Positions 7,220 through 13,348 of a stretch of 22,782 nucleotides of DNA are shown piece after piece. This DNA comes from an uncultured Collinsella sp. (GTDB lineage: Bacteria > Actinomycetota > Coriobacteriia > Coriobacteriales > Coriobacteriaceae). A program made the position numbers and the translations under genes. Within the stretch, counting starts at the first letter, position 1, and each line of letters begins with the position of its first letter. The notes under the pieces are model-generated. The model did no database searches, had not been told where the DNA came from, and saw nothing but the letters and a program-made list of their open reading frames with translations. The DNA lies in the NCBI GenBank assembly GCA_959027945.1, contig CAUFRO010000031.1, positions 1 to 22,782 on the forward strand, written 5' to 3'.

Positions 7220-7239
7220 TTGTCGCATCGCTGCGTCTG

Positions 7240-7245
7240 TATACT
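7240..7245 (+). promoter_or_regulatory. Possible -10 box for the phosphoesterase gene
   Basis: TATACT matches the -10 consensus at five of six positions and lies 40 bases before the start codon at 7286. No good -35 was found at normal spacing. Confidence 0.35.
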
Positions 7246-7285
7246 AGACAGGTCTTATACGCGTTGCGAAATGAGGACATAGACG

Positions 7286-7831
7286 ATGATGTGGTTTACC
7301 GCCGACCTGCACCTGGGCGATACGAATATCCTGCACGACATGGATCGACCGTTTGACTCGGTCGAGGAGATGAACCGCCGTGTCATCGATGCCATCAACG
7401 AGTGCGTGGCTGTGGACGACCGCCTTTATGTCCTGGGAGACTTTACGTATCGATTGCCCATGGTGGAGGCGGTGCGCCTGCGCGAGCGCATCGAATGTCA
7501 GAACGTAACGCTCATCTGCGGTAACCATGACGGCGACTGGGAAAATCCAGACGCGCCGCACATTTGGGATGAGGTGCGCGATTATCTGGAGGTCGCCCCC
7601 GGTTACGCTAAGGGCCATCGCCTGGTAATGAGCCATTACCCCATGCTCAGCTGGAACGGCAAGGCGCGTGGCGCCATCATGTTGCACGGGCATATCCACA
7701 GCAGGGGAGACCGCACCAACGCGCGCAACCGCGATCGCGAGCGCCCCATCTTTCGCTATGATGTCGGCCTCGATGCCAACGAGTACAAGCCCGTAAGCCG
7801 TGACCAAATCCTAGGCTTCTTTGGACTGTAG
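7286..7831 (+). CDS. Calcineurin-like metallophosphoesterase
   Basis: This 181-residue protein is a compact two-metal phosphoesterase. Motifs appear in family order: FTADLHLGD (Asp7, His9), VLGDFTYR (Asp52), CGNHDGD (Asn80, His81), SHYPM (His117) and HGHIH (His136, His138). It has no signal peptide or extra domain, so it should be cytosolic. Proteins of this short type are usually annotated as predicted phosphoesterases (COG4186-like) with unknown substrate. GAGGA lies 11 bases before the first ATG; the second Met codon is an equally possible start. The gene appears to be on its own, with a terminator hairpin at 7852. Confidence 0.88.
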   Translation: MMWFTADLHLGDTNILHDMDRPFDSVEEMNRRVIDAINECVAVDDRLYVLGDFTYRLPMVEAVRLRERIECQNVTLICGNHDGDWENPDAPHIWDEVRDYLEVAPGYAKGHRLVMSHYPMLSWNGKARGAIMLHGHIHSRGDRTNARNRDRERPIFRYDVGLDANEYKPVSRDQILGFFGL

Positions 7832-7850
7832 CTGTAAGTGCAGGTAGAAT
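7822..7850 (+). promoter_or_regulatory. Possible promoter of the antiterminator gene
   Basis: TGGACT (7822-7827) and TAGAAT (7845-7850) are 17 bases apart. The predicted start near 7857 falls inside the left arm of the preceding gene's terminator. Transcripts from here would therefore lack a complete terminator stem and read into the antiterminator gene. Confidence 0.42.
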
Positions 7851-7851
7851 G

Positions 7852-7886
7852 AACGCGCCGCGCGGATGGTCTGTGCGGCGCGTTTC
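7852..7886 (+). terminator. Terminator after the phosphoesterase gene
   Basis: AACGCGCCGC (7852-7861) pairs perfectly with GCGGCGCGTT (7875-7884) around a 13-base loop. A short TTTC tail follows. Confidence 0.7.
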
Positions 7887-7904
7887 AGTAGGAGCGATGA
7901 ATCC

Positions 7905-8741
7905 ATGAGGGCTATCCAGCGCATTAACCATAACGCTGCCATCTGCGAAGATGGCGCGGGGCGTCAGCTTATCGCGCTGGGTCGTGGTATCGGCTTTGGC
8001 GATATGCCGCATGAGGTCGACCTGGATGTCATCACGCGTACCTTTTACGGCATTGATTCAAAGTACCTGGCGTTTATCGATGAGGTCGATCCCGAGGTGC
8101 TGGAGTTTTCTGCTCAGCTGGCCGATATCGCGACCGGACAGCTTTCGTACGAATTGAGTCCTAACCTTCCCATTACATTGGCAGACCATATTCAGTTTGC
8201 CATTAAGCGTGCCCGCGAACACATGGTGGTGTCGTTGCCGCTTGAGCGCGATCTTGAGCAGCTGCATCCCATCGAATACCGCTTGGGCGAGCTGGCTGTT
8301 CGCGGTATCCAGAAGAGCTTTCATGTGCGCATGCCCCGAAGCGAGGCCGCGGGCATTGCCATGTCGATTGTCAACGCATCGGTTAAGCCGAGCGAGCGGC
8401 GCGTGCTTGCCGAGCAGCACGAGGAGCGACTGCTCGATATGACGGTCGCGATTATTCAAGAAGAGTTGGGTGTGACGGTCGATCGCTCGTCGTTCGCCTT
8501 TGCCCGCTTTGCCACTCATGTGCGCTATCTGCTCGACCGCGTGGCAAAGAAAGAGCCGATCGATACCGAGAACTCCGGTCTTTACGACGTGCTCGTGGAG
8601 CAGTATCCGGCGGCATCGCGTTGCGCTCACCGTGTCGACGATCTGATTCAAGAGACCTTTGGCGAGCCATTGGCCCAAGAGGAGCTCGTCTATCTGATCA
8701 TGCATGTGAATCGCGTGGCTTCTGTCCACTCGGATAAATAG
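7905..8741 (+). CDS. LicT/BglG-family PRD transcriptional antiterminator
   Basis: The 278-residue protein has an N-terminal CAT RNA-binding domain (about 1-55, MRAIQRINHNAAICEDG...GRGIGFGD) and two PTS regulation domains, PRD1 (about 70-170) and PRD2 (about 175-278). Such proteins bind a short RNA hairpin that overlaps a terminator and allow read-through of sugar genes; PTS phosphorylation of PRD histidines sets activity. His95 (PRD1) and His205 and His267 (PRD2) are present. At the usual second PRD1 histidine there is Ser154 (AMSIVNAS). The ATG at 7905 follows GGAG by 10 bases. Its likely target leader lies between this gene and the PTS gene that follows. Confidence 0.93.
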   Translation: MRAIQRINHNAAICEDGAGRQLIALGRGIGFGDMPHEVDLDVITRTFYGIDSKYLAFIDEVDPEVLEFSAQLADIATGQLSYELSPNLPITLADHIQFAIKRAREHMVVSLPLERDLEQLHPIEYRLGELAVRGIQKSFHVRMPRSEAAGIAMSIVNASVKPSERRVLAEQHEERLLDMTVAIIQEELGVTVDRSSFAFARFATHVRYLLDRVAKKEPIDTENSGLYDVLVEQYPAASRCAHRVDDLIQETFGEPLAQEELVYLIMHVNRVASVHSDK

Positions 8742-8770
8742 GCTCTCTGGTATTTCCTTTCCGTCATGGC

Positions 8771-8806
8771 GACCGTTCGCGGGTCGTTTGCTACCGTTCG
8801 TCGGTA
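8771..8806 (+). repeat. Two tandem small hairpins before the PTS promoter
   Basis: GACC/GGTC (8771-8774 with 8782-8785) and TACCG/CGGTA (8792-8796 with 8802-8806) form two successive hairpins. Both carry ACCGTTCG on the left side and repeat at about 21 bases. They lie 31 bases upstream of a good -10 box, so an operator or the end of the antiterminator transcript is possible. Confidence 0.4.
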
Positions 8807-8836
8807 ATCTGAGCCGCAACGAACGCATCTGCCGCA

Positions 8837-8842
8837 TATACT
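8837..8842 (+). promoter_or_regulatory. -10 box of the PTS operon
   Basis: TATACT matches the -10 consensus at five of six positions. It would start RNA near 8849, just before the predicted RNA antiterminator at 8854. The -35 region is poor, which suggests need for an activator. Confidence 0.45.
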
Positions 8843-8853
8843 CGCCGTGTGTT

Positions 8854-8890
8854 GGGTGTTACTCACGGCGCAGCTCCGAGAGGCACTACC
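8854..8890 (+). promoter_or_regulatory. Ribonucleic antiterminator (RAT) site
   Basis: GGGTGTTACT (8854-8863) and AGGCACTACC (8881-8890) resemble the two conserved sides of LicT/SacT/BglG RAT sequences (GGATTGTTACT and AGGCAAAACC). They frame an upper stem that includes CTC/GAG. At 37 bases it is longer than the usual 29-30. Its 3' half overlaps the left arm of the terminator at 8872-8942, so the two folds exclude each other. The regulator is encoded immediately upstream. Confidence 0.6.
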
Positions 8891-8942
8891 GATTCTGCCG
8901 AGGCCATAATTGGGTCTCTGTCGGTTGTGCGCGGGGCTTTTT
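8872..8942 (+). terminator. Conditional terminator in the PTS leader
   Basis: AGCTCCG (8872-8878) pairs with CGGGGCT (8932-8938), then GCACTACCGA (8884-8893) with TCGGTTGTGC (8921-8930, one mismatch), then GAGGCC (8900-8905) with GGTCTC (8913-8918). A run of five T follows at 8938-8942. This is a long hairpin with a T tract about 140 bases ahead of the coding region, typical of an antitermination-controlled leader. Confidence 0.7.
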
Positions 8943-9080
8943 CATGTCGATCCACCCGGGAATCACATGCAAATCAATCTCTTGCCAACTGATGTCGCGC
9001 GCTGCGCAGGCGCGAGCGGAATTGTGCGTCTTGGTGCCGTAAAGTCCCACGGCCTTTAGTTGGAAGAGAAGGGATTCGAC
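8943..9080 (+). other. Untranslated leader before the PTS gene
   Basis: No credible reading frame is seen. Two further hairpins can form, CGCGC/GCGCG near 8998-9014 and GCCGT/ACGGC near 9039-9056, neither with a convincing T tract. Confidence 0.4.
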
Positions 9081-10529
9081 ATGGCTGTCGATAACAAGAA
9101 GATTGCCGAGGACGTGCTTGCTGCCGTCGGCGGCGCCTCCAATGTGACGAACGCGACGCACTGCATGACCCGCCTGCGTCTGAACCTCAAGGATCAGTCC
9201 ATTCCCAATGACGATGAAGTAAAGAAGATCAAGGGCGTGCTGGGTGCACAGTGGTCTGGCGGCCAGTATCAGGTCATCATTGGCCAGAACGTGCCGAAGG
9301 TCTATGACGCCGCCATTGCGCTGGGCGTCAAGGGCGAAGGCTCCATTGACGAGAACCTCGATGACGGCATCAAGGAGCCACTGACGGTCAAGACTGCGGG
9401 CAAGAAGGCCCTTAACTACCTGTCCAAGACAATGTGCATGACGATCCCCATTATCATGGGCGCCGCCATGTTCCGCACACTTGCCGTACTTTGCGGCGAC
9501 GGCATGCTCGGTATCTGGTCTGCTGATTCCGACATCTACAACTTCTTCTACAACTGGATTTACAACGCAGGCTATTATTTCCTCCCTGTTTATCTGGGTT
9601 GGGCTGCCGCAAAGCAGCTCGGCTGCAGCCAGCCGCTCGGCATGATGCTCGGCGGCGTGCTCATTGCCCCTGAGTTCATGACGCTGGTCAACGCTGCGGC
9701 GGATTCGGGTGCTACGACCACGATGGTTTACGGCGTGCTCCCGGCTCAGCTGAACAACTATTCTGCGACCGTGCTCCCCATGCTGCTGTCTATGCCGGTG
9801 CTGATGGTCGTCGAGAAGTTCATGAAGAAGATCATCCCCGACATGCTCTCCACGGTGTTTGTGCCCGTGTGCACCATGGCTGTGATGACCCCCGTTTCCC
9901 TGTGCGCCCTAGCTCCGATTGGTTCCATTCTGGGCGACCTGGTCGGCAACTTTATGTTCGGCCTCGGAAACGCTGGCGGCATCGTCACGATCCTCTCCCT
10001 CGTCGCCATTGCTGCGCTTTGGGAGTTCCTGGTTATGACCGGTATGCACCAGGTTCTGATTGCCCTCGGCATTGTGCAGGTGCTCACCTCAGGGTCTGAC
10101 TCCTGCGTTATGGTCGCGGGTGCTATCGCTCAGTTCGCCACGTGGGGCATGGCCTTCGGTGCCTTCCTGCGCCTTAAGGAGGTCGACGAAAAGGGCGCTA
10201 TGCTTGGTTTCTCGCTCTCCGGCATTGTCGGTGGCGTGACGGAGCCCGCGCTGTATGGCTGCGGCTTTAAGTATACTCGCTGCCTGGGTGCCATGGTCGC
10301 GGGCGGCGCTATCGGCGGCCTGATCGCGGCTCTCACTAATGTGACCACGTATGTTTTGGGCGCAACTAATATCCTTGGTATTACAGGTTATGTTGCAGGC
10401 GGAACTGCTAATCTCGTATGGGGCTGCGTTGCATCGGGCACTGCATTTGTTGCCGCCGCTGCCATTGCCTACTTCTTTGGCTTTACCAAGGAGCAGCTCG
10501 ACGAAGACGCTGCTGCCGCCAAAGCCTAA
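9081..10529 (+). CDS. PTS EIIBC permease, beta-glucoside/sucrose-like
   Basis: The 482-residue membrane protein imports and phosphorylates a sugar. Residues 1-90 form the EIIB domain with phosphorylated Cys28 in NATHCMTRLRL. From about 105 to 465 lies the EIIC channel domain, with many hydrophobic segments and the substrate-binding GGVTEPALYG motif (Glu388). No EIIA domain is attached, so a separate glucose-type EIIA must supply phosphate. The ATG at 9081 has AGAAGGGA upstream; an in-frame start 21 bases earlier is less likely. The adjacent PRD antiterminator and RAT leader fit the glucose/beta-glucoside superfamily. The deacetylase gene downstream hints at an N-acetylated substrate. The exact sugar is unknown. 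Confidence 0.93.
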   Translation: MAVDNKKIAEDVLAAVGGASNVTNATHCMTRLRLNLKDQSIPNDDEVKKIKGVLGAQWSGGQYQVIIGQNVPKVYDAAIALGVKGEGSIDENLDDGIKEPLTVKTAGKKALNYLSKTMCMTIPIIMGAAMFRTLAVLCGDGMLGIWSADSDIYNFFYNWIYNAGYYFLPVYLGWAAAKQLGCSQPLGMMLGGVLIAPEFMTLVNAAADSGATTTMVYGVLPAQLNNYSATVLPMLLSMPVLMVVEKFMKKIIPDMLSTVFVPVCTMAVMTPVSLCALAPIGSILGDLVGNFMFGLGNAGGIVTILSLVAIAALWEFLVMTGMHQVLIALGIVQVLTSGSDSCVMVAGAIAQFATWGMAFGAFLRLKEVDEKGAMLGFSLSGIVGGVTEPALYGCGFKYTRCLGAMVAGGAIGGLIAALTNVTTYVLGATNILGITGYVAGGTANLVWGCVASGTAFVAAAAIAYFFGFTKEQLDEDAAAAKA

Positions 10530-10556
10530 AGCATCCGTTCGGTAGGACAATTATCT

Positions 10557-10588
10557 GGGGCACTTGGCTGCGCTTCAAGTGTCCCTTT
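10557..10588 (+). terminator. Hairpin between the PTS and deacetylase genes
   Basis: GGGGCACTTG (10557-10566) pairs with CAAGTGTCCC (10576-10585) over 10 bp with one G-U, followed by TTT. The tail is short, so partial termination or protection of the upstream message within an operon is plausible. Confidence 0.55.
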
Positions 10589-10606
10589 CCGTAGATGGGG
10601 GTCAAT

Positions 10607-11371
10607 ATGAAGCAATTGCTCATTCGTGCCGACGATATCGGTTATTCGTATGCCGTTAACCTGGGGATTGCCCGCAGTATCAATGAGGGCCTGGTGCGCT
10701 CGGCGGGACTTATGCCCAATATGCCCGAGGCCGAGCGTGGCTGGTCGCTCGTGGCGGATGTCGGCATTGCGGTGGGTCAGCATACCAACGTGTGCCTGGG
10801 CAAGCCGTGTGCCGACCCGGCGCTCATTCCGAGCATGCTCAACGAGAACGGCGAGTTCCATAGCAGCCGTACCTTCCGCGATCATTTTAAGCGCGGCGAG
10901 GAGTTGATAGACTTCGACGAGGCCTGCATCGAGATCCGCGCGCAGCATGACCGCTTTGTCGAGATCGTGGGCCGCGAGCCCGATTACTTTGAGGCCCATG
11001 CCGTCATGAGCAAAAACCTTAACCGAGCGATCTCGGCGGTTGCTCAGGAGCTGGGCCTTAAGGAGCAAAAGGCGAGCTTCGACCCCGCGGCTGTGGTGCA
11101 TTGCGGAGATACTGATCTGCGCATGGTGATGCGCTCGATGGAGCCGGGCTACGAGCCCAAAGAGGCAATCATGCAGACGGTTCGCGAGATGGTGGACGGC
11201 GAGACGGTCGTCTTTGTGTGCCATCCGGGCTATCTCGATCGTTTTATCTTGGAGAACAGCTCGCTCACGACCGACCGCACCAAGGAAGTCGATGCGCTGA
11301 TTGACCCCGAGCTTCGCACTTGGCTTGAGTCTCAACCTGATCTTCGCCTGATCGACTACCGCGACCTGTAA
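10607..11371 (+). CDS. ChbG/YdjC-family carbohydrate deacetylase
   Basis: The 254-residue protein belongs to the YdjC/ChbG fold, metal-dependent deacetylases that remove an acetyl group from N-acetylated sugars such as chitobiose derivatives. It shows RADDIGYS (Asp9/Asp10), His59 in VGQHTNV, His131 in FEAHAVMSKN and CHPGYLD near the C-terminus. The second His motif is less rich than the SHHHVH type of E. coli ChbG, so specificity may differ. The ATG at 10607 is preceded by GGGGG; an ATG 12 bases upstream overlaps that ribosome site. Its place after a PTS permease suggests it acts on the imported sugar phosphate. No glycosidase gene follows. Confidence 0.88.
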   Translation: MKQLLIRADDIGYSYAVNLGIARSINEGLVRSAGLMPNMPEAERGWSLVADVGIAVGQHTNVCLGKPCADPALIPSMLNENGEFHSSRTFRDHFKRGEELIDFDEACIEIRAQHDRFVEIVGREPDYFEAHAVMSKNLNRAISAVAQELGLKEQKASFDPAAVVHCGDTDLRMVMRSMEPGYEPKEAIMQTVREMVDGETVVFVCHPGYLDRFILENSSLTTDRTKEVDALIDPELRTWLESQPDLRLIDYRDL

Positions 11372-11381
11372 GGACCCAAGT

Positions 11382-11415
11382 CACCACAAAGGGGGCAGTC
11401 GCCTTTGTGGTGGTT
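11382..11415 (+). terminator. First terminator after the PTS operon
   Basis: CACCACAAAGG (11382-11392) pairs perfectly with CCTTTGTGGTG (11402-11412), loop of 9. The T tract is weak. Confidence 0.65.
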
Positions 11416-11417
11416 CT

Positions 11418-11452
11418 GGCGCCGTTGCCATTATGGCGGCGGCGTCTTTTTT
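11418..11452 (+). terminator. Second, strong terminator after the PTS operon
   Basis: GGCGCCGTTGCC (11418-11429) pairs along all 12 positions with GGCGGCGGCGTC (11435-11446), including three G-U pairs, around the loop ATTAT. Six T follow (11447-11452). It lies only 5 bases after the first hairpin. Confidence 0.85.
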
Positions 11453-11510
11453 GTCCGTGCGGCGCGGTAGAGTGTAGGCGGTTGAAATTTGCGTCCATCG
11501 AGGAGCTGCC

Positions 11511-13268
11511 ATGAACGAGATCAAGTGCCCGCATTGCGGCGAAGTTTTTAAGGTCGATGCGTCCGGTTATGCGGATATCGTCAAGCAGGTGCGCGATGCC
11601 GAGTTCTCGCGCGACCTGGATGAGCGCGTGAAGGCGGTCCAGCGCGAGGGCGAGCAGGCACTGGAGCTTGAGCGCTCGCGCTCGACGGCTGCTTTGCAAA
11701 AGGCAGAGTCTCAGCGCGACGCTCAGCTTGTCGAGCAGAAGAACGCTGCAGCTCAGCAGCTGGCACAAGAGGTTGCCAAGCGCGACGCTGAGCTTGCCGA
11801 GCTGCGCGCCAAGCTCGAAGGCGCTGCCGCAGAGCGCGAGAGTGCAAGTCAGCGCGCGGCGGTTGAGGCCCGTTCCGATGCTCAAAAGGAGAATGCCGAG
11901 CTTCAGCGCGAGATCGACAATTTACGTGCGCAGTTGGAGCGCAAAGATGATGAAGCCAGGCTTGCCGAGGCGGCGGCACGCAATGCTGCTCAAAACGACC
12001 TGTCCGCGCGCGACGCTCAGATTGCCGAGCTGCAGGCCAGGATCGCCGCGGCGGACAAGGCCCAGGAGATGGCGCTTGCCGCTGCCGCGGCAGAGTCGCA
12101 GCGTGAGCTCGATGCCGCTCGCAGCGAGGCCGAGCGCGCGCTTACTGACTATCGCGCGAAGGTGCAAGAGAAGTTTTCCGCCGCAAAGGCTCAGTCCGAG
12201 CAAGAGGCCGAGGGCCTGCGTGCCCAGCTGCGCGAGCAGGAACTGATGGCAAAAATGAACCTGTCAGAGGCGGTCGCCGCGGCGGAGCGAGAGCGCGATG
12301 AGGCACGTGCCAAACTGACGAGCGAGCTGGCGGTGCGCGATTCTCGCGAGGAGCAAGCCAAGGCGGCACACGAGCTCGAGCTTGCGCAGGCCAAGCGCGC
12401 GAGCGATGACCTGATTCGCTACAAGGATGAAGAGATTGAGCGCCTTAAGGACATGAAGGTTCGCCTGTCCACCAAGATGGTGGGCGAGTCGCTCGAGCAG
12501 CACTGCGAGACCGAGTTTAACCGTCTGCGCATGACGGCGTTTCCCAATGCGTACTTCGAGAAAGATAACGATGCATCCGAGGGCACCAAGGGAGACTTCA
12601 TTTTCCGTGAGTGCGACGCGAGCGGCAACGAGGTCATTTCGATTATGTTCGAGATGAAAAACGAGAACGACGAGACCGCGACCAAGCATAAAAACGAGGA
12701 CTTCTTTAAGAAACTCGATCACGATCGTCGCCAGAAAGGCTGTGAGTACGCGGTGCTCTGCACGCTGCTCGAGCCCGAGAGCGAGCTTTACAACGCGGGA
12801 ATCGTGGACGTGAGCTATCGCTACGAGAAGATGTATGTGATCCGCCCGCAGTTCTTCATTCCCATCATTACGCTGCTGCGCAATGCCGCCATGGGTTCGC
12901 TTCGCTATAAGCAGGAGCTGGCGGAGTACAAGCAGCAGAATATCGATGTCACGAACTTCGAAGCCAAGATGGAGAAGTTCAAGAACGATTTCGGCCGCAA
13001 CTACGAGATCGCGAGCCGCAAGTTCCAAACGGCAATCGATGAGATCGACAAGACGATTAGCCATCTGCAGAAAACCAAGGAGGCGTTGCTGTCCTCCGAG
13101 AACAATCTGCGCCTTGCCAACAAGAAAGCCGACGATCTTACCATTCGCAAGCTCACGTGGGGCAACAAGACCATGAAAGCAGCGTTTGACGAGGCGCGCG
13201 GGGCCGCGACAGAGACGAACGATGAGCCAGCCGAGGCGGATTCGTATGAGGTCGAGGATGCCGAGTAG
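11511..13268 (+). CDS. DUF2130 protein: zinc-knuckle, coiled coil, nuclease-like domain
   Basis: The 585-residue protein opens with MNEIKCPHCGEVFKVD, a half zinc-ribbon (Cys6, Cys9). A very long Ala/Glu/Arg-rich coiled coil follows (about 25-310). The conserved DUF2130 (COG4487) domain spans about 325-470, beginning near KMVGESLEQHCETEFNRLR. Within it, KGDFIF (Asp362) followed after 19 residues by FEMKNE (Glu381, Lys383) has the spacing and form of a PD-(D/E)XK nuclease core; this assignment is inference. A second helical segment and an acidic tail end the protein. GAGGAG precedes the ATG. The family has no established function. The gene is monocistronic between strong terminators. Confidence 0.9.
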   Translation: MNEIKCPHCGEVFKVDASGYADIVKQVRDAEFSRDLDERVKAVQREGEQALELERSRSTAALQKAESQRDAQLVEQKNAAAQQLAQEVAKRDAELAELRAKLEGAAAERESASQRAAVEARSDAQKENAELQREIDNLRAQLERKDDEARLAEAAARNAAQNDLSARDAQIAELQARIAAADKAQEMALAAAAAESQRELDAARSEAERALTDYRAKVQEKFSAAKAQSEQEAEGLRAQLREQELMAKMNLSEAVAAAERERDEARAKLTSELAVRDSREEQAKAAHELELAQAKRASDDLIRYKDEEIERLKDMKVRLSTKMVGESLEQHCETEFNRLRMTAFPNAYFEKDNDASEGTKGDFIFRECDASGNEVISIMFEMKNENDETATKHKNEDFFKKLDHDRRQKGCEYAVLCTLLEPESELYNAGIVDVSYRYEKMYVIRPQFFIPIITLLRNAAMGSLRYKQELAEYKQQNIDVTNFEAKMEKFKNDFGRNYEIASRKFQTAIDEIDKTISHLQKTKEALLSSENNLRLANKKADDLTIRKLTWGNKTMKAAFDEARGAATETNDEPAEADSYEVEDAE

Positions 13269-13285
13269 GGGATAGCGTATCGCGC

Positions 13286-13330
13286 AAAAAGCGGGGCCGC
13301 TGGCGATGTTGCCAGCGGCCCCGCTTTGTT
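13286..13330. terminator. Strong bidirectional terminator
   Basis: AAAGCGGGGCCGCTGGC (13288-13304) pairs perfectly with GCCAGCGGCCCCGCTTT (13311-13327) over 17 bp with a 6-base loop. TTTG-TTT follows on the plus strand and a T5 run on the minus strand, serving the convergent DUF2130 and helicase genes. Confidence 0.93.
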
Positions 13331-13348
13331 TCGTCCCATTGCGCCCGG

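Noticed and set aside
6443..7228. Minus-strand frame across the end of the aldehyde dehydrogenase gene and the small genes
   Set aside because: It runs through the operon terminator and opposes a secure ALDH3 C-terminus. No ribosome site or domain is seen.
11511..13268. An SMC-like or phage tail protein, from the long Ala/Glu coiled coil
   Set aside because: No Walker motifs or hinge are seen, and the C-terminal conserved block matches DUF2130, which explains the architecture.
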